Origin: Dryas octopetala
Taxonomy: Eukaryota; Streptophyta; Magnoliopsida; Rosales; Rosaceae
Assembly: GCA_963921425.1 (NCBI GenBank)
Contig: OY992833.1
Coordinates: 16,099,738 to 16,163,737, forward strand
Direction: 5' to 3'
DNA length: 64,000 bases
Shown: positions 24,074-35,700 of the stretch, one piece after another
How the letters are laid out: each line of letters starts with the position of its first letter
Position numbering within the stretch: the stretch's first letter is position 1
Translations under genes and position numbers: made by a program
The notes under the pieces: model-generated
Told to the model about the DNA's origin: nothing
The model's database searches: none
The model's input: only the letters and a program-made list of their open reading frames with translations

Positions 24074-24280
24074 GGTTAGTATTATATCGATCAAATACAA
24101 CTGTCCCATATGAGTCACGTACGTAGCGGCTCTCCTCCCGCTTTTGTAGGAGTTTTTTCAACCTAACTTCACGTTAGGGTTTCCTGGCTCCTTGTGCCAG
24201 TTTTTGTTCCCTCCGGCGGCGGCTTTTCAGTGTTAAGTTCTGAACCCAACCTGTTCTTGGTCATCGGGGAGATCAGTGCC

Positions 24281-25816
24281 ATGGATTCCATTGAGTCTGC
24301 CTTCTCCAAACGTTTAACTCTGATTGAAGGGGAAGAGGAGGAGATTCCGATTCGCAAGCTGGGGGCGGAAGTTAACAAAGAGGTTCTCCGGAAGAGCTTG
24401 GTGGCGAAGGTCCTAACACCCAAGAGCTTCAATCGGCCTGCCTTCAAAAACACGATGCTGAAACTCTGGGACACTACGAGGAATGTTTCCGCAAAAGACC
24501 TTGGACCAAACCTGTTTCTCTTCACCTTTTCTTCCGAGGGGGATAAGCAACGGGTCATTAATCAAGCCCCTTGGACTTTTGACAAAGCTTTGGTTGTTTT
24601 GGAGGAACCTAATGGTACAGTTGCCCCGAATGCTATGGCTTTGATACATGCCGATTTCTGGGTTCAAGCACACAATGTGCCACTATTATATATGACGGAG
24701 GAAGTGGGGATGCTGATCGGGAATGGCCTGGGGACGTGTCTGGAAGTTGGGGGAGGATATGAGCACCACTTGGTAGGGCAGTTTCTTCGTATTCGGGTGC
24801 GACTCGACACCACGAAACCACTACCTCGGATTAAAAGACTAACTCTGGAAGATGGGGAAAGGGTTGGAATACAACTGCTCTACGAACGGCTTCCAATCTT
24901 CTGTTATGTTTGTGGAAGGATTGGACACAATTTCAAACAGTGTGATTGTACCACGGATTCTGACCGTGCCGACCCCGGAAAGCAATGGGGGAGTTGGCTG
25001 AAAGCGGAACCAGCATTTACAAAGTATCGCCCTGTTGAGGCCAGCGGGCAGGAGGCTGAGGACGAAAGAGAAGAACACACGGTCCAATTGATTGGCAACC
25101 AGGGATCCATTATACCAGCTTTTAAAGTGACACAACAAACACGTGTGTCTCGGGAGGAGCTTGCTGCTATTGGGGAACAAAGGAGACAGCAGGAAGAGGC
25201 TGCACGGCTGAAACGGATAGACGCTTTTAAGAAAACTGAGGGAAAGCAAATGCGACATGAGGAGGAGGACGTAAGAGGTCCGATGGTCGATGTAGACCTC
25301 ATTGGGGCACCACCAGGGGGAAAACGAACGGAGAGAGAGGGGGGCTCTTCTACGTCGTTGGGCACGGAGTTGTTGTTAACTCAAATTGAGACCTCTGAGA
25401 GCTTAACCCAGAGTGTGGAAAAAGATATTTTCAACCTTGCACCCCTAATCACCTCTAAGGAACCGCAACAAGCCTTGGCGACACGGAACTCGCCCTCCCA
25501 GGTACAAGTTCAGGACCTGGGGAATCTTATGCGTGACACTTTGCATGGGGCGACTCCTCGGAAGCAACATTCTAAGGCCAAACCTGGGCCCCGACAAAGA
25601 AAAGACAAGAATGATTCCAGTCCAGCTTCTATGGATTATGAGGCGGCTAGTGTCTTGGGGGGTAAAAGGAAAGATATGCATGGGGAAAGAGACATGATGG
25701 TGGGGTCACATAAGAAGGGTCGCTCTCTCCAACCGTCTGTTGATACCGGAATTATAGCAGGCTCGCCTAGGAGCAAAGTGGTGGGACCGGGACAGCCGGC
25801 CCACCACAAGCAATGA
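24281..25816 (+). CDS. LINE ORF1, DUF4283 / zinc-knuckle RNA-binding protein
   Basis: I chose the ATG at 24281 (gccATGg context). An in-frame upstream ATG at 24194 is possible. The 511-residue protein starts MDSIESAFSKRLTLIEGEEE. It has a DUF4283-like N-terminal domain (about 30-180; NLFLFTFSSEGDKQRVINQA, PWTFDKALVVLEE) and a CCHC knuckle CYVCGRIGHNFKQC at about 209-222. A charged, low-complexity C-terminus follows. ORF1 proteins of L1 LINEs bind the element RNA to form the retrotransposition particle. It ends with TGA overlapping the ORF2 start (ATGA at 25813-25816). Confidence 0.9.
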   Translation: MDSIESAFSKRLTLIEGEEEEIPIRKLGAEVNKEVLRKSLVAKVLTPKSFNRPAFKNTMLKLWDTTRNVSAKDLGPNLFLFTFSSEGDKQRVINQAPWTFDKALVVLEEPNGTVAPNAMALIHADFWVQAHNVPLLYMTEEVGMLIGNGLGTCLEVGGGYEHHLVGQFLRIRVRLDTTKPLPRIKRLTLEDGERVGIQLLYERLPIFCYVCGRIGHNFKQCDCTTDSDRADPGKQWGSWLKAEPAFTKYRPVEASGQEAEDEREEHTVQLIGNQGSIIPAFKVTQQTRVSREELAAIGEQRRQQEEAARLKRIDAFKKTEGKQMRHEEEDVRGPMVDVDLIGAPPGGKRTEREGGSSTSLGTELLLTQIETSESLTQSVEKDIFNLAPLITSKEPQQALATRNSPSQVQVQDLGNLMRDTLHGATPRKQHSKAKPGPRQRKDKNDSSPASMDYEAASVLGGKRKDMHGERDMMVGSHKKGRSLQPSVDTGIIAGSPRSKVVGPGQPAHHKQ

Positions 25817-28800
25817 AACTCTTAAGCTGGAATGTTCGAGGTCTCCGGCATCCTCGAACATTCGCCTCTCTCAAGCACGTCTTGAGAGTTAATATGCCGG
25901 ACGTCATTTTTTTTAATGGAGACAAAAATGACGGAGTTACAAATGGAAAAGCTTCCAATTTTTTTGGGACTGAAAGGTGCTATGCGTGTGGGACGACGGG
26001 GGCTGGGTGGTGGTCTAATTATGTTGTGGCGGCATGGCTGGCATCTTAACCTCATGTCTTATTCCGTGGGTCATATTGACATGTTTATTGAACAACCATC
26101 TGGCTCCACTTTTCGTCTCACTGGCTTTTATGGGAACCCGGTGACTAATCATAGACATCATTCGTGGGAGTTGCTGAGACGACTGCATGGGATGAGGACG
26201 GGTCCTTGGATGGTTTTTGGGGATTTTAATGAAATTGTGACTGACTCAGAAAAAATTGGTGGCTTGGTGAGACCCCCAGGGCAAATGGGGGCCTTCCGGG
26301 ATGTGCTCCTAGAGTGTGGTTTATCAGAGGTCAGTGTTGCTGGCGATTTATTCACTTGGGAGCGATATCAGAATGGGGAACTTTGTCTTCGGGAACGCCT
26401 TGATCGCTGTGTGGTTAACTCCAGTTTCCGGAATTATTTTGAGTATATTATGGAGCATCATCTTCAGATTCCTGGTTCCGATCATCTACCTATTCTTGTT
26501 GAGGTGCAATCACAGTGCACTTCGACTAGGGGGCTTCCTCCCCGACGCTTCCATTTTGAGCAGCGGTGGTGTTTAGAGGAGGGCTGTGAAGAGGTCATCC
26601 GTGATGCCTGGAATTTCTCTCTCCCACGCAGCAGCTCGGTGCCACAAGGCCTGCATCACTGTGCGTTACAACTTAAAAAATGGAGCTCGAGGCTCTATGG
26701 GGGGCGACGGATACAAATTAAAAGGCTACAACTTGAGCTTGAACAACTAAAGAAATTCCCTCAACCCAACGAAGATCCTTCTCGCAAAAAGGAGATCACA
26801 CGAGAACTTGAATCTCTAATTGAAACCGATGAAATTTATTGGAAGCAACGGTCGCGAATTAAATGGCTACAGGAGGGGGATAGGAATTCACGGTTTTTCC
26901 ATGAATCAGCAAAAGAGCGGGGGCAGCGAAATTATATTGCAGGTTTGTATAATAATCAACAGGTGTGGGTCACCGACAATGCTCAGCTGGGGGCTCTTTT
27001 CTGTGATTTCTTTACTAATTTATTCACCAGTACCGGTGGGGTGGATATGGACAGAATTCTTTCTTTAGTGGAGCCCAAAGTGACGACTGAACAAAATAAC
27101 AATCTTATCCGGGCGTTCACTCGTGTGGAAATTGAAGCTGCATTGAAGCAAATGTACCCCACCAAAGCCCCGGGTTTTGACGGGATGCCTGCGATTTTTT
27201 ATCAAAAATACTGGTCAATTGTAGGTGATGAGGTTGCGGACTTCTGTCTCAAAATTCTAAATGGGCACGAGAGTGTCCGCAGTGTCAACCACACTCTCTT
27301 GGCCCTTATCCCGAAGGTGGCTCTTCCTCAAAATGTGGGTGATTTTCGGCCTATCAGCCTATGCACCGTTCTTTATAAGTTGGTCGCCAAGACTCTTGCC
27401 AATAGACTAAAGCAAATCCTCCCCCAACTCATTTCGGAAAACCAAAGTGCTTTTGTCCCGGGGCGCCTGATTCTGGATAATGTTCTTGTGGCTTTTGAGA
27501 CGACCCATGCAATTAAGACCTTGCCTGCGGATGGCACCCCGAAAATGGCCCTAAAGCTGGATATGGCTAAGGCGTATGATCGTGTGGAATGGGAATTCTT
27601 ACGGGCGCTAATGGAAAAACTGGGTTTTCATGAAAAATGGATCTCTCTGATTATGGATTGCTTGACAACGGTGAGTTTCTCAGTCCTTTGGCGGGGTGCC
27701 CCGCTGGGGAATATTTTACCTCAAAGGGGGCTACGGCAGGGATGCCCTCTATCCCCATATCTCTTCCTCTTGTGCGCTGAAGGCTTTACCACCCTGCTTA
27801 ATAATGCAGACCGCCAGGGAGTGATAAAAGGAGTGAAAGTTGCCCCCAATGCCCCAGAACTGACACATTTATTCTATGCAGATGATAGCTTACTCTTTTC
27901 TTGAGGCCACACCAGGAAGTGCCTGGGCGATAAAATCCATGCTCAATATCTATGCCGAAGTGTCTGGCCAATTGGTGAATTTCTCTAAATCAGCGGTGTG
28001 TTTCAGCAAAAATACTGACCATTTAATTTCCACTATTATCTCTCAGGTTCTGGGGGTGCCGAAAGTGGAATGTCATGAAAAATATCTTGGCCTCCCCAGT
28101 GTGGCGGGGCGAGAGCGAAAGATCATTTTCCAATCAGTAAAGGAGCGTATCTGGAGGAAATTAAGTGGCTGGAAAGAAAAGTTTCTCTCTAAGGCGGGGA
28201 AGGAAGTTTTACTGAAGGCAGTGGTTCAGGCTATTCCTACCTATTATATGAGTGTTTTTCGCATGCCCAAGGGTGTCTGTAAGGAGATTCGTGCGATGTT
28301 CTTTCGGTTTTGGTGGAGTAGTGGTGTAAAGGGGAATGGTATACATTGGCTACGATGGGAGAAATTGTGCACCTCCAAATTGGATGGGGGTTTGGGCTTC
28401 CGAAACTTTGAGTATTTTAATAAAGCCCTCATTGCCAAGCAGGGCTGGCGTCTCGTGCACTCCCCTGATTCTCTGGCCAGCCGGGTTTTGAGAAGCAGAT
28501 ATTTCCCTCACGGCTCTTTTATGAATGCCACCATTGGCCAGCGACCCTCACTTATTTGGAGGTCTCTCATTTGGGCCCGTGGTCTGTTAAAGGATGGCAT
28601 CAGGTGGCGTGTTGGTAATGGGTGCAACATCAAGGTATATCATGACAAATGGCTTCCAACACCTGTCACTCTTTCGGTGCAATCTCCACGGCCCCTTCCC
28701 ACTGACTGTTTGGTCAACGACCTCATCACTCCGTCAGGTGTCTGGAACAATGAGATGCTTTACAACTATTTTTCGATGGAGGAAGCCGACATAATTGCTA

Positions 28801-29915
28801 GTATTCCCCTTGGCAGTTTGCATCACCCTGACCGACAAATCTGGCATTATACTAAAAATGGGCTTTGCAGCGTTAAGAGTGGGTACTGGCTTGCCATGAA
28901 TTCGGCGACCATTTCGACCCTCCCCAGCTGCTCCTCTCATCGGCCCAATCAGCAACTCTGGCGCACTTTATGGAATTTGAGAATCCCGGGCAAGATCAAA
29001 CTCTTCCTCTGGCGCTGCTGCCAAGAAATCCTTCCATGTAATGTCAATCTCTTCAATCGCAAGATCATCCCTCGGCCTGTCTGTCCTCGGTGTTGGAAAA
29101 AACCAGAGACGGTCCTTCATGCTGTTTGGGGATGCAGTGCTGCAAAAAATGTTTGGCACTGCTCTGTTCTTGGTGAGCTAGTGCGCTGGTACAGGGAGGG
29201 AACCTTCACTGATTTTTTCCACTCAATTCTACTTGTTCTCTCCAAAGCCGAGCAGGAGGAATTTGCGTTTATCTGTTGGGGCGTTTGGAATATGAGGAAT
29301 GATTTTGTGCATACTGGCGTGGTTGGAGATGGATTGCATCAGTATACCCGCATGATTACTTTTGCTACTGAATACAAAGAGGCTTGGCTTCGCCTCCAAC
29401 CGAGCCCCATGATGAACAGACCTGTGGAAAAAGGGCAGAAGCCTGCGGAGGGTGTTTTTAAGATCAATGTGGATGCAGGTGTTTCTACACGAACTCGGGC
29501 GTGTGGTCTGGGGGTGGTGGTTCGGGACAGCTGTGGGGAGGCCCTTCTCGCTGCTTCCAAGCATATCCCTGGCACCCATTCGCCACGCGAAGCTGAACTC
29601 ATGGCGGCTATCATGGGGCTGCAACTTGCTTCAGATCTTGGTCTTCACCATATTGTTTTGGAAATGGATGCACTGGATGCAGTGAACTGCATCAATGAAC
29701 CTTCTAGCTGCCTGGCAACTGATGGGGTCCTTGTTGAGGATGTCAAACTCCTTTTAATGGGCTTCGCATCGACAACCTGTTGCCACTGCCGACGAACCAG
29801 CAACAATGCAGCACATCACCTTGCCAAGTATGCTGTCTCTCATGTTGGCTCTCTTATTAGTCTTAATAACTGGCCAAATTGGCTTGCTGTAATTCTGCAT
29901 AATGATGCAACTTGA
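25813..29915 (+). pseudogene. LINE ORF2, endonuclease-reverse transcriptase-RNase H, two frameshifts
   Basis: The start is MKLLSWNVRGLRHPRTF at 25813, overlapping the ORF1 stop. A run of eight T (about 25908-25915) adds one base, so the frame shifts to METKMTELQMEKL. The endonuclease follows (GDFNE, GSDHLP). The reverse transcriptase has FRPISLC, ENQSAFVPGRLI, LDMAKAYDRVEW, LRQGCPLSPYLF and the catalytic YADD at about 27875-27890. A second frameshift sits right after DDSLLFS (about 27900). The last frame holds the thumb region, a C/H-rich segment (CPRCWKKPETVLHAVWGC) and an RNase H domain (NVDAG, EAELMAA, EMDA). The catalytic residues of all three domains are readable, so only frame integrity is lost. 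Confidence 0.92.
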
Positions 29916-29968
29916 ATAAAATTTACAGCCTTCTTCTCTCAAAAAAAAAAAAAAACACACACCCAACG

Positions 29969-30072
29969 AATATACACCTAACAAACACTCACCCATTGAC
30001 CAAAAAAAAAATCAAACACACACCCAACACCAACCAACGACACCATCACCGTCACCACCACCTCCAATAGGT
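29969..30072. repeat. Right part of the 30 bp minisatellite
   Basis: aatat completes the unit interrupted by the LINE, then acacctaacaaacactcaccca begins at 29974. More diverged acacacccaac copies follow to about 30030. Confidence 0.7.
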
Positions 30073-30073
30073 G

Positions 30074-30615
30074 CAAATGAGTGTTTTGGGCAGTGAGTGC
30101 TTCTCATTGCATTGAGCTGATGTTAGAGAAGAATATTGGGATGATTGGCTCCAATAGAGAAATATTAGACAAAGCCAAGACTATTACAAAGTTCATTCAT
30201 GGACATGGAACAGTTTGGGAGCTTTTGAAGAAACATACTGTTGGTAGTGACCTAATTAAGCCCTCCAAGATAAGGTCAGCAATGCCCTTTATGACTTTAG
30301 AGAATATTGTATCAGAGAAGCAGAAATTAAAAGACATGTTTTCCTCATCCCAGTGGAAACAGTCAATCTGGGCTTCAAGGGCGGAGGGCAATTAAGAGGG
30401 TAATGGATATGGTGGAGGATCAGTCTTTCTGGACTGGAGCTCAGACGGTCTTGAAAGCATCTATGCCGCTGGTCCGTGTTCTAAATTTGATCTTTGAGGC
30501 TGATAAGCCACTTGTGGGGTACATATATGAAACCATGGATCAAGTGAAGGAGACCATTAAAGAAGAACTGAAAAGTAAAAAAATCCCAGTACATGCCTAT
30601 CTGGAAAGCTATTGA
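30074..30615 (+). pseudogene. hAT-type transposase fragment (DUF659 / catalytic core)
   Basis: The first frame reads FWAVSASHCIELMLE, KAKTITKFIHGHG and IRSAMPFMTLENI, and resembles the conserved ..C.AHC.DLMLEDI.. / F.YSH / TRFAT.FL region of plant hAT transposases. The frame breaks near 30390. The match resumes in another frame with FWTGAQTVLKASMPLVRVL, DKPLVGYIYETMDQVKE and AYLESY. There is no start, N-terminal BED finger or C-terminal dimerisation domain, so it is a relic. Confidence 0.8.
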
Positions 30616-31369
30616 TGAGATTTAGGACAATCATCTCCATATCCCTTCGATCTCCATGGGGCTAGTTGGTTATTTAATTTTTTATTTAAATATTTATCTT
30701 AAATAGTCAATTTATATTAGGATAAATTATAAAATAATAAATCATTAAACTGTTTGAGCTAATAATTAAAAAGTTGGGTTTGAAAAGGGGCACCCTATTT
30801 GAATTTGGGAAATGTTATAAAAAAAAATGATATGTTGCCCAAATATATTTTGGTAGTCTTAAAGTTCAGCCCACTCTATTTTAAATTCTTGGATTCATTC
30901 TTGACGATATTGAAGTAGGGCTTACAAAATTGACGATTCGGATTTTGAGATTATATTGTGCAGTGAGCCCAACAGGATGATTAGCTTTATATTAGCTTAC
31001 TAACCATTTAGTTTTAAAGAATTTTTGTATATATATAGTATGTTAGAATTGACAATATGAGATGTAGATCCGTGGTGACAGTTCCCACATCCCGATCATG
31101 ACTATCTGTCGTTTTACCACATTAGTCATGCACGTTGCTAATTAAATTAAAAGTCATTATTGACGGATTGATATTTTGAATAATTGGTCATGACTATCTG
31201 TCGTTTTATCACATTAGTCATGCACGTTGCTAATTAAATTAAAAGTCATTATTGAAGGATTGACACTTTGAATAATCGGGAGACATCAGGCATAATTTTT
31301 CCATATATAAATATGCAGCACCAGTTGACTAAGAGGTTTGACAATTATTAACACCAGATGACTAAGAAT
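30616..31369. other. Upstream region of MDL copy 2 with a tandem duplication
   Basis: A 92 bp unit is tandemly duplicated (31096-31187 and 31188-31279) about 190-370 bp upstream of the TATA box of the MDL gene. Both units contain tcatgactatctgtcgtttt, attagtcatgcacgttgct and aaaagtcattattga. No other feature is recognised. Confidence 0.75.
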
Positions 31370-31539
31370 AGGCACAGACCTTAATTATCTCTAAAATTTT
31401 AGAGAACAACTCAGAGCCCTTGGATATTCAGCAACAACTCTTATCTCTTTTGCAGCTCTTTGGCCTCTATATATAAGGTCTTGTTGTTTGTAAGGACCAA
31501 GGAGTTCTATACCATACGTACTGTTTAATTTGGTCTAAG
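31370..31539 (+). promoter_or_regulatory. Core promoter and 5'UTR exon of MDL copy 2
   Basis: GGCACAGACCTTAATTATCTC (31371) and the TATA box TATATATAAGG (31468-31478) match the MDL promoters at 7.6 kb and 43.5 kb. aaggagttcta, then TTTGGTCTAAG precedes a GT donor at 31540. The acceptor tttttcag|ggaaaaa at 31838 closes a 299 bp 5'UTR intron, the shortest of the three. Confidence 0.75.
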
Positions 31540-31875
31540 GTATACTCGTACTAATTGTTTATTTGCTTTTGATCTCGATCAGATGTGGTCCATAATCAAA
31601 AAGAGTTTCCTACTCTTTTATATGCATGTGATCTCTTGTTAATTTATATCTCTACAGATTTAATTCATTTTCGATCTTCTTAAATGGTAGGAAGTACACA
31701 TTGTGGTCTGCCACAAGAAGAATTTTATTTTGTTTGGTACTCTGGTGCTTGTCCATAGCTTTTCCAAACAAGAGTCTCAGTCCTTCCTGATATCTTATTT
31801 CTTACCCTTGGACATGAAAGTGTTTTTCAATTTTTCAGGGAAAAATTGTTTATCCAGCTCTGTGGCTTCAAAAAC

Positions 31876-32704
31876 ATGGAGAAATCAACAATTGCTACTA
31901 TGCTACTGTTCTTGCACCTTTTTGTCTTCAATCCTCAATCAAAGGTTCACTCGTTCGCCACTTCATCTGATCATGGTAAATTACTTTTTGCATAACTAAG
32001 AGTAGTGCTAAACATCCCATATTTTTATACCACAATTTCTATGTGGCAACTTATATAACATTCATATATTGGACACTAAAAAATAAAATCAAAAATTCAA
32101 AAAAATAAAAAAAAAATTTGTCTAGTAAAATAATGACACGTAAAATGGTATAAAAATATAGTATAAAAATATAGTAAGTATATGATTATTCCATAATTAA
32201 TGCACCTTAAATTTAGTAGTTCCACCAAATAATGACATGAAAAGTATTAATTTATAGGACTTTTTAGTTTTATTTTTTATAATTATACAACATTTGAGTT
32301 ACACGACAAAGTGGCAACTCTCCCTCAACAATACCATAATACGTTTCTCTAAAAAAAAAAAATTAAAAAAAAAAAAAACCATAATACTACAGTACAAGAA
32401 CAGAAAGGGTCATTGAGTTTCTCAGCAACCAAATTAACATAGTACACAAACAAGATCAATCAAATCACCAAAAGAAACCATCTTTACCTTAAATTTCTCA
32501 TTGCTTACTCGGCTCTTTGAAACTGCAGCTTTAAATTCCCAACCACTTTGAAACTGCAGCAGAATCCTCACCATCGCCCTCCTTTTCCCCAAACAACGAT
32601 AACAACAAAGCTCCCCGTGGCTTCACCCACTAAGTCTTTCCAGCCTTGACGGGCTCAGTTTCGACCCACACTGACTCCGACTGGGTTGGCTCAGAATTCA
32701 GAAA

Positions 32705-32749
<45 letters not shown>

Positions 32750-35700
32750 GACGGAGATGGGGTGGGGTGGGGTGGAGGGTTGCCGGCAGGGGTCGCCTTC
32801 CGGTGGTCGGAGATGGGGAGGGAGGTGAAGGCAGGAGGAGGGTCGGGGGTGGTAGGTGGGGAAGTTTCTAGATCCATTTTGTTTTTTTTTTCGTTTTGTC
32901 TGTTTTCTTTGTTTGATTCCTTCTGTTTATTCTTTTTGTTTTATTTGTTTAATTTTATAATTTTTTTTTTAGGACAGGAGAGGGGGATGAGGAGGGTTTA
33001 AATTCGGGTGTGTAGGATTGTAGGAATGAGCTATTGTCCTCGGCCAATTAGGCCATCTATGTCAACCCCATTTCACTATAACTTTTTGTTTAATTCATTT
33101 TTTTAATTATTTTTTAAGTAAATAGACAATAGTGTCCTTAAAAATTGGTTATATGCGTGCATGTGACCAATTTTTAACAAAAAATGTAACATCATTAGTA
33201 AAAAGTTCTTACTTGACACAAAATGAAAGTCGTAATCCTTAATTAACACGACATTAAATTTATATCCTAAATAAGAACATGGGGTAAAATTAAAATCTTT
33301 TATCTAAAATTTTCCCTTCATTTCTAACAATTATGCAAGCAGCAATACTTGTATATTTGGTGTGGAACATATATAAAATTTCATATTCCTCTTATATTTT
33401 ATGGTATTTTGGAATAATTGTTTGATGTGAGTAGGAAAGTTTGTTTAGTGTTCAGCATCATTGACAGTTTCAGATTTTTCCAATATTAATCATGCCAAAA
33501 TATTGGACAAAATTCATAAATAATTGAATTCATATTTAATTAAATGTATATTATTTAGAATAATAGAATAGTTAAAGAACTAATAAATTGTGAATAGGCA
33601 ACCTGTTGTCAGCATGACTGTATAAATTTAAAAGAGACTTAGAGTTTAGTCCATTTTATTAGTCTTTTTTAAACTCAGACTGGTAGTGATTTAGAGTTTT
33701 TAATTAAATCCTTTTATTTTTCTTCTTTGACAGCTTTATGTTAGGTTTTAACTTCAAGATTTGGGCTCGAAGTTAAAACATAACATGCAGCCTCTACAAA
33801 GCCCACTCTACACCCAAGGAGGGGAATTATCCTTGAAATTGGGAAAAGACTTTATTATGAATTAAAATGATTTTCTTAAAAATTAAAAGGACTTTATTAT
33901 GAATTAAAATGATTTTCTTATAAATTATTATGAATTAAAATGATTTCTTATAAATTTTAAAACACTCTCGGTCTCCATCTAAAAACTGTTTTTCTAAAAG
34001 ATCTAAGTCTAATTATCTCTAAATTGAATATGGTACTCACACATGTCACTATTTAAGTTTTTGTGGGTTAGGCAGCAACTATAATAGGCTTTAGTTGTAA
34101 GGAAGAGAATCACAGTACGTACGCTAGGATGAAATAAATTGCAATAGAAAAATCAACTATTACTGCAAAAATAGTATTAAGCTACCAAATGAAAAATGAT
34201 TGTCCATCAAAATCTAAGGAGAATTGGCTAAAATTTGTTATGTATAAAAAATGCATCCAAATACATCCAAATCCTTAACTAAATCTATGAATTTTTTAAG
34301 ACACCTGAATTTCATTGGAATTCATTAAAATTTGAGTTGAAGATACCTAGATTTCATTGAACTTTTAAAATCCAAATAAAATCCAAGTTGGGGACACCCC
34401 CCTAAATATACATCTAGTAATAAATATATCAGTAAATGATAAATAAGTTCATTCTACACTCTTTAATGTTAAATCAATCCAGTGATAAATAAAAAATGTT
34501 AAATCAACCCCCACTTGTTTTGGAATGTTAAAAAGGTCACAAAATGACAATTAAGCCCATGATTTAAAAAGGAGATGTTGGAATTGACAAAATAAGGAGA
34601 AGCTGAATAAACATGAGGCATTGTACTGAGCCGATAATTACTATTCGACAGTAACTCTGCAGTAACATGTCATTAATGTTACTGTTAAAATTAGGGGGAA
34701 TGTGACCTCACAAACTTGAATTTTTGAGTTTTATGATGGCTGGTTTATAAATTCTTACATTTTATGTAAGAAAATACATAAGGTATATCTGTAAACATCA
34801 ATTTTTTATGCATCATTTTATAGTCACTGTTGCAAACGACGTGCGTTTGGGTTCCTTGCCAAGCGCATAGACCAGCCTATAACTGTTTTTTGGAGGTGGG
34901 CCGGCCTATTAGAACTTTTTTTTTTTTTTTTTTCGGGAATTAGAAAATATAGTTGTAGCTAAAACTTTTAGTCGCAGATGTTGCAGATGTTGTTAAACTA
35001 GCATATTTAGCCACGACAGTTGTCATTAGAACTTTTAATTACAGGGTTTTTAGTTACAACACAATCATGACACTTAGTGATTTTACATTTAGCTATAAAA
35101 TTTTATTCTTACTTACAAATTTTGTTGTGACTAACCTTTTTTTTTTTTTTTTTTTTTGTAGTGGTTGCACAGTTCTTAATGTATATATACTTAAAGTTTC
35201 CTTCCTCTCTTCATATTTTTTCAGATTTTAGCTACATGAAATTTGTTTATAATGCCACTGATCTACCGTCAGAAGAAGAATATGATTACATTGTAGTTGG
35301 TGGGGGAACAGCAGGCTGCCCATTGGCGGCAACTTTATCAAAAAAATACTCAGTGCTTGTTCTGGAGAGGGGCAGTGTTCCTACTGCATATCCAAATGTG
35401 TTACGTGAAGAAGGGTTTCTGACTAGTCTCCTGCAAGAAGATGATGGTAAAATACCAGTTGAAAGGTTCACGTCAAAAGACGGAGTTTCTAATGTAAGAG
35501 GCAGGGTCCTAGGTGGGTCAAGCATGATCAACGTTGGATTCTACTCCAAAGCTGATAGAGAATTCTATGAGAAATCAGGAATTGAATGGGACATGGATAT
35601 GGTTGATAAGGCGTATAAGTGGGTTGAAAATACTGTTGCCTTCCGCCCAAATTTGGCACCTTGGCAATCTATAATGAAAGAAGCATTGTTAGAGGCCGGC

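Larger units (their letters stand above)
24074..29955 (+). mobile_element. Nearly full-length plant L1-type LINE
   Basis: The element carries a 5'UTR, ORF1, ORF2, a polyadenylation-like AATAAA at 29917 and a poly-A tail (about 29941-29955). The target duplication aaacacacacccaacg is present on both sides (left ending 24073, right ending 29968). The G+C-richer coding region contrasts with the flanks and suggests a fairly recent insertion. Two frameshifts in ORF2 indicate that it is no longer autonomous. Domain order (gag-like DUF4283 plus zinc knuckle, endonuclease, reverse transcriptase, zinc-finger-like region, RNase H) is that of plant L1 LINEs. Confidence 0.95.

Noticed and set aside
35120-35165. 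CACTA terminus in MDL copy 2 intron 1 (poly-T then gtagtgg)
   Set aside because: A matching CACTAC left end was not found in the intron. The homologous poly-T/A tract also exists in the other MDL copy without the CACTA-type end.
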